From Nocardia harenae NBRC 108248 (GTDB lineage Bacteria > Actinomycetota > Actinomycetes > Mycobacteriales > Mycobacteriaceae): DNA of 64,000 nucleotides. The number at the start of each line of letters is the position of its first letter. The stretch's first letter is position 1. The position numbers were made by a program, and so were the translations under genes. Shown in pieces: positions 16,707 through 29,439 of the stretch. The notes beneath the pieces are model-generated. The model had not been told where the DNA came from and did not search any database. It saw only the letters and a list, made by a program, of their open reading frames with translations. Location of the stretch: contig NZ_BDBH01000010.1 in assembly GCF_001612885.1 (NCBI RefSeq), positions 1 to 64,000 on the forward strand, read 5' to 3'.

Positions 16707-16800
16707 CTTTCCTCGGGTGTTCGGCAGGCTGAATCGGTGCAGCGCTCTGCGTTATATTGGGCCGACGAACGTGTACGACGATGGTGGGGGGGCAACTCGA

Positions 16801-17109
16801 ATGACCGATCTCTCGGTGGACACCGACGGGGTGCGGGATTTCGCCGCGACGAATGCCGGGGTGGCGGGGCAGATCGCCGGGGCGGGGAATTTCGACGCGG
16901 TGGCCAATGTGTCCGCGCTGACGCCGGTCTTCGGCCTGATCGGGGCCGATTACCTGGTCATGTTCGCGGCCGCGCAGGTATTGCAGGCGCGCGATATCAA
17001 CGATCTCTCGGGCAAGGTGGGCGAGCTCTCGAACTCCGCGTTCAACGCGGCCGCGGCCTTCGACGGCCAGGAGTTCGCCAGCGGCGCCGCGATCGGGGGC
17101 GCGCTGTGA
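16801..17109 (+). CDS. EspC-like type VII secretion protein
   Basis: 102 residues: MTDLSVDTDGVRDFAATNAGVAGQIAGAG begins the first helix, then a middle loop (ALTPVFGLIGADYLVMFAAAQ), and a second helix ending LSNSAFNAAAAFDGQEF. Size and pattern fit the T7SS_ESX_EspC family, whose members pair with a larger partner for ESX export. A GGGGGGG ribosome site precedes the ATG. TATATT at 16753-16758 could be the -10. The stop overlaps the next GTG by four bases. Confidence 0.7.
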   Translation: MTDLSVDTDGVRDFAATNAGVAGQIAGAGNFDAVANVSALTPVFGLIGADYLVMFAAAQVLQARDINDLSGKVGELSNSAFNAAAAFDGQEFASGAAIGGAL

Positions 17110-18743
17110 GGCCGCTGGATTCCGGGGTGATCGCCCCGGCCGCGGAGCCGGAGCGGCTCGCGCACGAGGCGCTCACCGCCACCGCCGACCCGTCGCGGTA
17201 CGCGATCCAGGACGTGGTGCTGCCGCAGCTGCCCGCCGACCTGGAGCCGGTCGAGGCGCCGGAATTCGTGCTGTCGCAGCGGATCACGGACGAGCCGGGC
17301 CATACCGCGGCCGTGCCCGGCGGGTTGCCCGGGCTCTCCGGGCAGGGCGGCGGCGACGGCGCGCAGGATGTACTCGCCGGGTTGCCGCCCGAGGCCGACG
17401 CGCTGCTCGGCACCGCAACGGGGGTCCTGGACGGCGCGAATCAGCTGGCGCAGCAGGCCACCTCGGCGCTCGGCACCGCCGTGGCGCCGGTGACGAGCGG
17501 CGTGCAGCAGGCCGCGCAGGACAGCGGGCTGCTCGGCGGCGCCGAGACCGGCGCCGCCGCGGCGCCGCTGCCCGCGCTCCCCGCCGACCCGGTGGGCGCG
17601 CTGCTGAACGGGCTCGCGCTGCCCGCGCTGCCCGGCGTCGACCTGCTCATGAAGCCGATCCTCGACCTGCTCGGCAGCTTCGGCACCGGCGTGCTCGGCG
17701 CGCTCGACCCGACCGCCATCCTCAGCGCCTCCTCCAAGATCATCGACACCGCCATGCAGGTGGCGAAGGGCAGCCTCAGCACCGTCGACCAGCTGTGGCA
17801 GGGCCAGGCCGCGCGCAATGCCCAGGTGGTCGGGCAGCAGGCGCAGAACCAGGCCACCGAGACCAGCCAGCGCGGGATCGACATCTCGGAGATCACCCAG
17901 CGCGCCGCGGCCGCGGTGCAGCAGGGCAACGCGCAGCTGCTCGGCATCGCCTCCTCGCTCGCCACCCAGGCGGTCGCGCTGGCGCCGGTGATCGTCACCC
18001 CGCCCGCGCAGGCCACGCTCATGGCGACCGCCACCGAGCACCTCGGCCAGGCGGTGGCGGTGGCCAATGCCACCCGCGGCGACCTGGCCGGGAAGACGGC
18101 CGAGCTCACGGCGGCGGTCAACCAGCTGATCGCGCCCGGTGGCGGGCCCGCGCCGCAGGAGGTGGCGCAGGCGGTGATGCAGAACATCGCCGAGCCGATC
18201 ATGTCGCAGGCCACGGACGGCGTGGAGTCGGCGACCACCGCCGCCGGGCTGGACAGCTCGACCGTCCCGGGCAGCACCCCCTCCACCACCCCGGCCTCGG
18301 TGACGCCGAGCGGAACGCCGAGCACCACGCACGGCACGCCGGGCATCGTGCCCGGCTCGCCGACCCGCTCCGGCACCCCCGGCTACAGCCCGGGTACGCC
18401 GAACGGCACCGGCACGCCCAAGGTGACGACCCCGCTGCCGAACGCGCTGGTATCGCCGATGCGCGGAGTCCCGGGCATGCCGGGATCCCCGCTGGCCACC
18501 GGCGTGCCGAGCTCGACGGCGACCTCCACCTCCGGCTCGTCCGGCTTCATGGGCGGCGCGCCGGGCGCGGCGGGGGCAGGCCAGCGCGGCGACGACGAGC
18601 ACGGCCGGAACGTGCAGCCCTACCAGAGCCGCACCGGCAACGACGACCTCACCGGCCCGCTCGGGGAGTCGACGCCCGAGGTGATCGGGGCGACGCACAC
18701 CGACGAGCTGTTCGGCACCGACTACGACCAGGATCAGTTCTGA
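17106..18743 (+). CDS. Large Ala/Pro/Gly-rich putative type VII substrate
   Basis: 545 residues. Residues 1-110 are acidic. Residues 110-380 are alanine-rich helices with heptad-like spacing (ANQLAQQATSALGTA, LDLLGSFGTGVLGALD, QWQGQAARNAQVVGQQAQNQ-like stretches). Residues about 385-500 are a Thr/Ser/Pro/Gly linker (TPSTTPASVTPSGTPSTT). The C-terminus is acidic (GTDYDQDQF). There is no signal peptide, as expected for ESX substrates. Coupling to the EspC-like gene suggests an EspA/EspC-type co-secreted pair. No enzymatic motif is seen. Confidence 0.6.
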   Translation: MRPLDSGVIAPAAEPERLAHEALTATADPSRYAIQDVVLPQLPADLEPVEAPEFVLSQRITDEPGHTAAVPGGLPGLSGQGGGDGAQDVLAGLPPEADALLGTATGVLDGANQLAQQATSALGTAVAPVTSGVQQAAQDSGLLGGAETGAAAAPLPALPADPVGALLNGLALPALPGVDLLMKPILDLLGSFGTGVLGALDPTAILSASSKIIDTAMQVAKGSLSTVDQLWQGQAARNAQVVGQQAQNQATETSQRGIDISEITQRAAAAVQQGNAQLLGIASSLATQAVALAPVIVTPPAQATLMATATEHLGQAVAVANATRGDLAGKTAELTAAVNQLIAPGGGPAPQEVAQAVMQNIAEPIMSQATDGVESATTAAGLDSSTVPGSTPSTTPASVTPSGTPSTTHGTPGIVPGSPTRSGTPGYSPGTPNGTGTPKVTTPLPNALVSPMRGVPGMPGSPLATGVPSSTATSTSGSSGFMGGAPGAAGAGQRGDDEHGRNVQPYQSRTGNDDLTGPLGESTPEVIGATHTDELFGTDYDQDQF

Positions 18744-18747
18744 GCTT

Positions 18748-18773
18748 CCGGGGCGGGCGGCGGCCCGCCCCGG
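18748..18773. terminator. Perfect 11-bp hairpin between convergent genes
   Basis: CCGGGGCGGGC at 18748-18758 and GCCCGCCCCGG at 18763-18773 form a perfect stem with a 4-base loop. It lies 5 bases after the stop of the proline-rich protein and 7 bases past the stop of the gene on the other strand, so it can serve both. There is no U tract. Confidence 0.65.
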
Positions 18774-18779
18774 ATCAGC

Positions 18780-19307
18780 TCAGCGCTTCTCCTCGAAGGC
18801 GTCGATCACCGTGCGGTAGAGCCGATCGAATCGGTCCCGCGCCTTTTTCTGGTCGTCGTTCAGCCCGTCGGTGAAGCCGGGGGCGTAGACGATGGCGTGC
18901 ACCGCCTCGGCGTCCTGCGCCGGCATGACGTCGATGATGCGCGAGCCCTGGTCGGAGACGGACGGCATGCCGAGGTCCAGCTTCGCCAGCTCCGCCGTCT
19001 CGCTCACCGCCGCCTTCAGGACGTCCGCCGGGACCGTCCCCTCGACCTCGCGCGGCGTGGCGTCCGGCGCGCGGTTCGCGGCGATCGCGTCCGGCACCCG
19101 CACCGCCCTGCCGTCGGCGTACACCTGGAGCTCGGGGCGGAGGTCCACCCTGGTCTGCCAGCCGTTCGGAATCGCGGTCAGGGTGAGCAGCGGAACGGCG
19201 GTGGCAGGCGGCTGCGCGCTCGGCGTCGCGGGCTCGGCCTGTGCGGTGCCCGCCCCGCCGAGCAGGGCAGAGATCAGCAGCACCGGCAGCAGCAGTGCTC
19301 GTCGCAT
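18780..19307 (-). CDS. Exported protein of unknown function
   Basis: 175 residues with a clean Sec signal peptide: MRRALLLPVLLISALLGGAGTAQAEP, cleavage likely after AQA. The mature region has strands (PLLTLTAIPNGWQTRVDL) and a Lys/Arg/Asp-rich C-terminal helix (LNDDQKKARDRFDRLYRTVIDAF). No cysteine or enzymatic motif is visible. It lies 55 bases downstream of the zinc peptidase gene on the same strand and may be in its operon. Confidence 0.7.
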   Translation of the reverse strand: MRRALLLPVLLISALLGGAGTAQAEPATPSAQPPATAVPLLTLTAIPNGWQTRVDLRPELQVYADGRAVRVPDAIAANRAPDATPREVEGTVPADVLKAAVSETAELAKLDLGMPSVSDQGSRIIDVMPAQDAEAVHAIVYAPGFTDGLNDDQKKARDRFDRLYRTVIDAFEEKR

Positions 19308-19362
19308 CGTGTGTCCTTCTGTCGGAACGGCTTCGGGGGTGTTCCCGCGCCGCAGACGATGG

Positions 19363-20283
19363 TCAGCGCAGGGCAGGGGGGTTGTCCAGGTTTCGCGCCG
19401 AATAGGTGTCGCACGCGTCCAACCGGCCGGTTCGGTACCCGGTCAGGAACCACTTCTGCCGCTGGTCGGAGGAGCCGTGCGTCCACGCCTCCGGATTCAC
19501 CCGACCCTGCGAAGCCCGCTGGATCCGGTCGTCGCCGACCGCCGCCGCCGCCGAGAGCGCGTCGGAGATGTCGGTCTCCGTGAGCGGCTTCAGGAACGGG
19601 ATGTCGCCGCCCGGCGCCGGCGTCTTGTCGGCGTAGTGCGCCCAGAGCCCGGCGTAGCAGTCGGCCTGCAGCTCGGTGCGGACCGCGCCGGACTCCGCGC
19701 CCTGCGGGTCGTTCTGCGCCCTGGCGATATCGCCGAGCTGGGTCTGGATGTGGTGCCCGACCTCGTGCGCGACGACGTACTCCTGGGCCAGCGGCCCGCC
19801 GCTGGAGCCGAACCGGTCCACCAGCTCCTGGAAGAACGAGGTGTCGAAGTAGGCGGAGTTGTCCGCCGGGCAGTAGAACGGGCCGACCTCGCTGGTGGCA
19901 TTGCCGCAGCCGGTGCTCACCGCGCCGGAGAAGAGCACCAGCTTCGGCTCCTCGTACTGCACCCCGGTCTGCGCGGGCAGCTGCTCGGCCCAGACCGCGT
20001 CCAGGCTCTCCGCGGTGAGCACCACCCGGCAGTCCACGTAGCGGTTGGCGTCCGCCCCGGTCTCGCAGTGCTCGGGGGTGCCCTCGGTGGCGCTCGACCC
20101 GCCGCCGCCGTCCGCCCCGGTGAACTGGCCGAGGATGGAGCCGGGGTCGCCGCCGAGCAGCAGCGCGAGCACCACCAGGACGATGCCGCCCGCACCACCG
20201 CCGAGCGCGATCTTGCCGCCCCGCCCCGGCCCGCCGCTCGAGGCTCGATTCGGGTCGATCTGCAGGCCCTCGTTGAAGGTCAT
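19363..20283 (-). CDS. Neutral zinc metallopeptidase (YpfJ family, Rv2575-like)
   Basis: 306 residues from the ATG at 20283. A Gly-rich N-terminus and one membrane segment (GIVLVVLALLLGG, about residues 29-42) anchor an outward domain. The zinc site HEVGHH lies in EYVVAHEVGHHIQTQLGDIA, with the third-ligand region ELQADCYAGLWAH. Paired cysteines near HCETGA, DCRVV, GCGNAT and FYCPAD suggest disulfides. The family is the putative neutral zinc metallopeptidase, substrates unknown. Position beside aspS matches Rv2575/Rv2572c. It is divergent from aspS. Confidence 0.85.
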   Translation of the reverse strand: MTFNEGLQIDPNRASSGGPGRGGKIALGGGAGGIVLVVLALLLGGDPGSILGQFTGADGGGGSSATEGTPEHCETGADANRYVDCRVVLTAESLDAVWAEQLPAQTGVQYEEPKLVLFSGAVSTGCGNATSEVGPFYCPADNSAYFDTSFFQELVDRFGSSGGPLAQEYVVAHEVGHHIQTQLGDIARAQNDPQGAESGAVRTELQADCYAGLWAHYADKTPAPGGDIPFLKPLTETDISDALSAAAAVGDDRIQRASQGRVNPEAWTHGSSDQRQKWFLTGYRTGRLDACDTYSARNLDNPPALR

Positions 20284-20449
20284 GTCGTCGCTTTCTGTTC
20301 GAACTGCCCGCGCGCCGGTACAGCTTGGCACGGCTATACCCGGTCCGGGTGGACGGATATCGGTTTTCCCTTGCCCGGCGGGTCTCACTACGATGGCGAC
20401 CGCACTGGTCGCGCCCCACCGGTGCCCGGACCCCGTCGAAAGGAACCCC

Positions 20450-22261
<1,812 letters not shown>

Positions 22262-22270
22262 GCGTCTCTC

Positions 22271-22352
22271 GGCGGCGGTCGTGAACCGCCGCCGGACACG
22301 TTCCGCGGCGCCCGCCGCGTCGGGGAGAAGGCGGCACGCGCGGAGTGCCGCC
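22271..22352. terminator. Two strong hairpins between convergent genes
   Basis: GGCGGCGGT (22271-22279) pairs perfectly with ACCGCCGCC (22285-22293) around a 5-base loop, 10 bases after aspS. GGCGGCAC (22330-22337) pairs with GTGCCGCC (22345-22352) around a 7-base loop. Neither has a U tract. The rest of this 169-base gap to the convergent membrane-protein gene shows nothing else. Confidence 0.55.
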
Positions 22353-22430
22353 CTCCGCGCGACCCGGTCGCGGATGTGGTCCGGGCCGGTCGCAGGGCTA
22401 CCCAGCTTCCTTCGCGCGCCCGGCGATCGG

Positions 22431-23288
22431 TCAGACCGGCGACAGCGCGCCACCGGTGAGCGTGCGGAAGGCGTAGGTCACCGCGAGGGTCGCGATGGGG
22501 AACGCCACCAGCAGCCCGAGCCCGCAGGCCAGCAACCCCAGGAGCGTGATCACCAGCACGGCCAGCGTCAGCAGCACGACCGGCCAGAGATTGCCGACCA
22601 CCAGCCCGGCGCTCGCCTTCAGCGCGCCGAACGGCCCCAGGTCCTGGTCGATCGCGAAGTGCAGCGAGAACATGCACAGCACCCCGACCACGATCCCGGG
22701 CAGCAGGCAGAACGCCGACGCCAGCAGCGTGAGGGTGAAGGCGAGCAGCGCGGTGAGCACCACATTGCCCGCGTTCAGGTACTGGAAGAAGGCGCCGAAT
22801 GTGGGCCGGTGCCCGTCGCATTCGTAGAGCGCCCCGCGGATCATGGCCGCCTGCAGCACCCAGACGCCGACGATCAGGACGAGGAACAGCAGCAGCACGC
22901 CGAACAGCGAGGTCGGCTCGAAGATCCGGACCACGAGCACGAAGACCAGGTAGAGCAGCACGCCCAGCGCGGAGACCGCGATCCAGGTCGGCGCGTCGGC
23001 GCGGAACTTCTCCCAGCCGTAGCTGATCGCCCGCCCGACATCGAGCGTCGCCGGCGCGCGGTTCTCGTAGCCGTACTGCGGCCGATCGTCCGGGTATGCG
23101 CTCGCGCCGGAGCCGGTGTACATCTGCCCGGTGGGGTCCGGCCCGGTGCCTTGCGGGCCGTATGCCGGACCCCCGTAACCCGGACCATCCGGTCCGTACC
23201 CGGAACCGGGCGGCGCGGGTTGCGGCGCGGTGTGCTTCGGACCGGTACCCTGAGGCTGCGAGCCGGGCTGGCCGTGGCTTTCGGTCAT
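22431..23288 (-). CDS. Pro/Gly-rich multi-pass membrane protein (Rv2560-like)
   Basis: 285 residues from the ATG at 23288. The first 80 residues are a disordered Pro/Gly/Tyr/Gln-rich cytoplasmic tail (repeated GYGP/GPQGTGP units). About six membrane helices follow: ALGVLLYLVFVLVVRIF, LLFLVLIVGVWVLQAAM, LTALLAFTLTLLASAF, LLPGIVVGVLCMF, WPVVLLTLAVLVITLLGL and LLVAFPIATLAVTYAF. Both architecture and its neighbours (phosphotransferase, rarA, alaS) match the proline/glycine-rich Rv2560 of M. tuberculosis. Function is unknown. Confidence 0.75.
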   Translation of the reverse strand: MTESHGQPGSQPQGTGPKHTAPQPAPPGSGYGPDGPGYGGPAYGPQGTGPDPTGQMYTGSGASAYPDDRPQYGYENRAPATLDVGRAISYGWEKFRADAPTWIAVSALGVLLYLVFVLVVRIFEPTSLFGVLLLFLVLIVGVWVLQAAMIRGALYECDGHRPTFGAFFQYLNAGNVVLTALLAFTLTLLASAFCLLPGIVVGVLCMFSLHFAIDQDLGPFGALKASAGLVVGNLWPVVLLTLAVLVITLLGLLACGLGLLVAFPIATLAVTYAFRTLTGGALSPV

Positions 23289-23376
23289 CGTCCGTGGACC
23301 CTTTCGACGCGGGGGCGGTGGCGGCGGAACGCGCAGCCGACGCGGAGACGGTATGCCCACGCCGAAGGTCGGATCA

Positions 23377-23391
23377 TGGTGTGCCACACCA
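23377..23391. promoter_or_regulatory. Inverted repeat in a divergent promoter region
   Basis: TGGTGT-GCC-ACACCA, a perfect 6+6 inverted repeat, lies about 90 bases upstream of the leftward membrane-protein start and 150 bases upstream of the rightward phosphotransferase. Spacing suits a dimeric regulator, but no known consensus was recognised. The rest of the 253-base gap holds no gene. Confidence 0.3.
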
Positions 23392-23541
23392 CGGTCGAGA
23401 TCGAGACAACCCGACTCGCGCGGGCGATGTCAAGCACGGCGGCGCGTGTTGCGCGGTGGCGGTGCGGGACACGCCGGGCGACGCGGAAAGGTTGTCGAAC
23501 CGCTCGCTGAAAGTGACCCGATGCGAGTACTTTGAGAGACG

Positions 23542-24711
23542 ATGACCGCACTATTGGCCGAACGCGCCGCCGAAGTCGTGGCCGCAGCGCAACATTTGCT
23601 CACAAAGCGGATGGGCGCTCCGGTGAAGCTGAGTGACCCGACCGAACTCGGCGGGAGTGGCAGAACCACGGTTCTGCGGGTCCGCGTCGCGGAGAACGCC
23701 TTCTCGCTACCCCGCACGCTGATCGTCAAGCAGGTGAACGGCTCCGGCGCGGTCGGCGGGTCGGGCAGCGTGGCGCCCGGGGTCACGGGCAGCGACTCCG
23801 CCTTCCTGCGCGAAGCCGTGTCCTACCAGTTCACCACCGCGCTCAGCCGGGAGCACCGCCCCGGTGCCTACCTCGTCGCCTACGACCTGCCCGCCCGGCT
23901 GCTGATCCTCAGCGACCTCGGCGAGAACGCCAAGATGACCCACGTGCTGCGCGCGGGCACCCCGAGCGCGACGCACAACGGCCTGATGGCGTACGCGCAG
24001 GCGCTCGGCCGGATGCACGCCGCGACCGTCGGCCGGGAGGCCGATTTCGTCGCGCTGCTGCGCCGGGTCGAGGTGGTGCACCGGATGGACGGCATCGCCC
24101 AGCAGGCGCAGGCCGCGGTCTCCGAGGTGCCCGGCATGCTGGAGCGCGAGCTCGGCGTCGACGTGCCCGGCGAGATCGCCGAGCGCATCGTGCGCGGCAA
24201 CCGGCTCTTCACCGCGGGCCGCTTCCGCGCCTTCAGCCCCTCCGACCTGTGCCCGGACAACGTCATCCTGAACGAGGAGGGCGCGCGCTTCCTCGATTAC
24301 GAGTGGGGCGGATTCCGGGACGCCTCGCTGGACGTCGCGTACGCGCTGGTCTCCTTCCCCGGCTGCCTCTGCGACGTCGAGCTCTCCCGGAACCGGGCGC
24401 AGCAGATGATCGAGGCCTGGCGCTCCGAGGTGGTCGGGGTCTGGCCCGCGCTCGCCGACGACGCGATGCTCGCCGAGCGGATCCTGGAGGCCAGGCTCAT
24501 CTGGGTGTGGCTGAGCACCTACTGGTTCCTCCCCGTCGACCATCTGCGGATCGCCGCCGCCCGCGAGCACGGTCTCTCGGTGCCGCGCTCCGAGGCGCTG
24601 ATCAACCGGTGGGCCGCGCTGGCCGAGGACGCCCGCTGCATCGGTGACGACCACGTCGGTGATTTCGCCGAGCGGGTCTCGGCGACGCTGGAGGAGCGCT
24701 GGTCGGTCTGA
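23542..24711 (+). CDS. Aminoglycoside-phosphotransferase-fold kinase
   Basis: 389 residues. The N-lobe runs about residues 20-150, with the Lys in TLIVKQVNG and Glu in REAVSYQF. The catalytic loop reads SPSDLCPDNVILNEE instead of the usual HGDxxxxN: Asp and Asn are kept but the His-Gly is Pro-Ser. The metal-binding motif is FLDYEWGGFRDASLD. The long C-terminal helical part (300-389) fits small-metabolite kinases of this fold. Substrate is unknown. It corresponds by position to Rv2561/Rv2562 in M. tuberculosis. It precedes rarA by 48 bases. Confidence 0.75.
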   Translation: MTALLAERAAEVVAAAQHLLTKRMGAPVKLSDPTELGGSGRTTVLRVRVAENAFSLPRTLIVKQVNGSGAVGGSGSVAPGVTGSDSAFLREAVSYQFTTALSREHRPGAYLVAYDLPARLLILSDLGENAKMTHVLRAGTPSATHNGLMAYAQALGRMHAATVGREADFVALLRRVEVVHRMDGIAQQAQAAVSEVPGMLERELGVDVPGEIAERIVRGNRLFTAGRFRAFSPSDLCPDNVILNEEGARFLDYEWGGFRDASLDVAYALVSFPGCLCDVELSRNRAQQMIEAWRSEVVGVWPALADDAMLAERILEARLIWVWLSTYWFLPVDHLRIAAAREHGLSVPRSEALINRWAALAEDARCIGDDHVGDFAERVSATLEERWSV

Positions 24712-24759
24712 CCGCTCGGCTCGGTAGCCGCGTCGGACCAGGCCGGTACGGTCGAACCC

Positions 24760-26157
24760 ATGAGCGAAGGGCTGTTCGACGTGCCCGGTTCGGCGGCCGC
24801 CGAACCGGAGCGCGGCGCCGTCGAATTCCGCGGCGCCGGTGGCGGCGACCTGGTTCCGCTCGCCGTCCGGATGCGGCCCCGGACGCTCGACGAGGTGGTC
24901 GGCCAGCAGCACCTGCTCGGCCCCGGCTCGCCGCTGCGCCGCCTGGTCGAGGGCTCCGGCGCGGCTTCGGTGCTGCTCTACGGCCCGCCGGGGACCGGGA
25001 AGACCACGCTCGCCGCGCTCGTCTCCACCGCCACCGGCCGCCGCTTCGAGGCGCTCTCCGCGCTCTCCGCCGGGGTCAAGGAGGTGCGCGGGGTCATCGA
25101 GCTGGCCCGGCGCAGGCTCACCGCCGGCGAGCAGACCGTGCTCTTCATCGACGAGGTGCACCGCTTCTCCCGCACCCAGCAGGACGCGCTGCTCGCCGCG
25201 GTGGAGAACCGGATCGTGCTGCTGGTCGGCGCCACCACCGAGAACCCGTCCTTCTCCGTGGTCTCGCCGCTGCTCTCCCGCTCGCTGGTGCTGCAGCTGC
25301 GCCCGCTCACCCCGGACGACATCCGCGCGGTGCTGAACCGCGCACTCGACGACCCGCGCGGCCTCGGCGGCGCCTGCACCGTCACCGACGAGGCCATGGA
25401 GCACCTGGTCCGGATCGCGGCGGGCGATGCCAGGCGGGCGCTCACCGCACTGGAGGCGGCCACCTCCTCGGCCCCCGGCGGCACCGTCGACCTGGCCCTG
25501 GTCGAGGCCAGCGTGGACGAGGCCGCCGTGCGCTACGACCGCGCGGGCGACCAGCACTACGACGTGATCAGCGCCTTCATCAAGTCCATCCGCGGCTCCG
25601 ACGTGGACGCCGCGCTGCACTACCTGGCCCGGATGATCAGCGCGGGCGAGGACCCGCGGTTCATCGCGCGCCGGCTGGTGGTGCATGCCAGCGAAGACAT
25701 CGGCATGGCCGACCCGATGGCGCTGCAGACCGCCATCGCCGCCGCGCAGGCGGTGCAGCTGATCGGCATGCCGGAGGCCAAACTGGCGCTGGCCCAGGCC
25801 ACCATCCACCTCGCGACCGCGCCGAAATCCGGCGCGGTGGTCGCCGCGCTCGGCGCGGCGCTCGCCGACGTCGGCGCGGGCAAGGCCGGCTCGGTGCCGC
25901 CGCACCTGCGCGACGGGCACTACGCAGGCGCCGCCGCGCTCGGCAATGCGCAGGGGTACCGCTACCCGCACGACCACCCCGGCGGGGTGCTCGCCCAGCA
26001 GTACCCGCCGGACGAGCTGGTCGGCGTCGACTACTACGCGCCGACCGAGCACGGCGCCGAGCGCGAGGTCGCCGCGCGGGTCGGAAAGCTGCGCCGGATC
26101 GTGCGCGGGCTGCGCGCCGGGCCGGGCAGCGGAAAATCGGATGAACCGGGCCGGTAG
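24760..26157 (+). CDS. rarA: Replication-associated recombination protein A (AAA+)
   Basis: 465 residues. AAA+ core: RPRTLDEVVGQQHLLG, Walker A GPPGTGKTT at residues 75-83, Walker B LFIDEVHRF, sensor 1 GATTENPSF, then the MgsA/RarA C-terminal tetramerisation domain (YDVISAFIKSIRGSDVDAALHYLARM, RRLVVHASEDIGMADP). RarA acts at stalled replication forks with SSB. The first 25 residues are an unstructured extension. This is the Rv2559c position, just upstream of alaS. Confidence 0.93.
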   Translation: MSEGLFDVPGSAAAEPERGAVEFRGAGGGDLVPLAVRMRPRTLDEVVGQQHLLGPGSPLRRLVEGSGAASVLLYGPPGTGKTTLAALVSTATGRRFEALSALSAGVKEVRGVIELARRRLTAGEQTVLFIDEVHRFSRTQQDALLAAVENRIVLLVGATTENPSFSVVSPLLSRSLVLQLRPLTPDDIRAVLNRALDDPRGLGGACTVTDEAMEHLVRIAAGDARRALTALEAATSSAPGGTVDLALVEASVDEAAVRYDRAGDQHYDVISAFIKSIRGSDVDAALHYLARMISAGEDPRFIARRLVVHASEDIGMADPMALQTAIAAAQAVQLIGMPEAKLALAQATIHLATAPKSGAVVAALGAALADVGAGKAGSVPPHLRDGHYAGAAALGNAQGYRYPHDHPGGVLAQQYPPDELVGVDYYAPTEHGAEREVAARVGKLRRIVRGLRAGPGSGKSDEPGR

Positions 26158-26168
26158 GCTGGACTTCC

Positions 26169-28834
<2,666 letters not shown>

Positions 28835-28835
<1 letters not shown>

Positions 28836-29410
28836 TGGCTGATTCCGAACGGCACGGGCCGTCGGCGGTGGCGCGCTCCGCCGACCGGCCGGATCCGGCG
28901 AGCGACCCCGGTCGCGGCAGGCGGATCGGTATCGACGTCGGCAGCGTGCGCGTCGGCGTGGCGTCCTGCGACCCCGACGGCATCCTGGCGACCCCGGTGG
29001 AGACGGTGGCGCGGGCGAAGGGCCGGGGATCGGATTCCGCCACGGCGCCGGATATCGCACGATTAGCCGAGATTGTGCGGGAGTATGAAGCGGTCGAGGT
29101 GATCGTCGGGCTGCCCCGAACATTGCGGGGCGAGAACGGCGCGTCCGCCGCCGTGGCGCTCGCATTCGCGGATCGGTTGCGGGAAGCGGTCCAACCGGTC
29201 CCCGTCCGACTCTCGGACGAACGGTTGACTACCGTGTCAGCTGCACGTGCATTGCGGGACAGCGGGGTTCGCGCGCGCGGCAGCCGGCGGGTGATCGACC
29301 AGGCGGCGGCGGTGGCGATCCTGCAGGGTTGGTTGGACGAACGGAGCTCGGTGGTGAAGTCGGTCGAACGCACGGTGGGGCCCGAGGGAGAGGTGCCGCC
29401 GCATGTGTGA
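28835..29410 (+). CDS. ruvX: Putative Holliday junction resolvase RuvX/YqgF
   Basis: 191 residues. The RNase H-like fold begins at about residue 29 with RIGIDVGSVRVGVASCD (first catalytic Asp), then EVIVGLPRTLRGENG and PVRLSDERLTTVSAARAL (Asp-Glu), and DQAAAVAILQGWLD (last Asp). YqgF-family proteins process pre-16S rRNA and possibly recombination intermediates. The 28-residue N-terminal extension is unstructured. Order alaS-ruvX-mltG-aroE is conserved across mycolic-acid bacteria. Confidence 0.92.
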
Positions 29411-29439
29411 CCGCTCGAACCGGAGGGAGGCGCCCCGGC

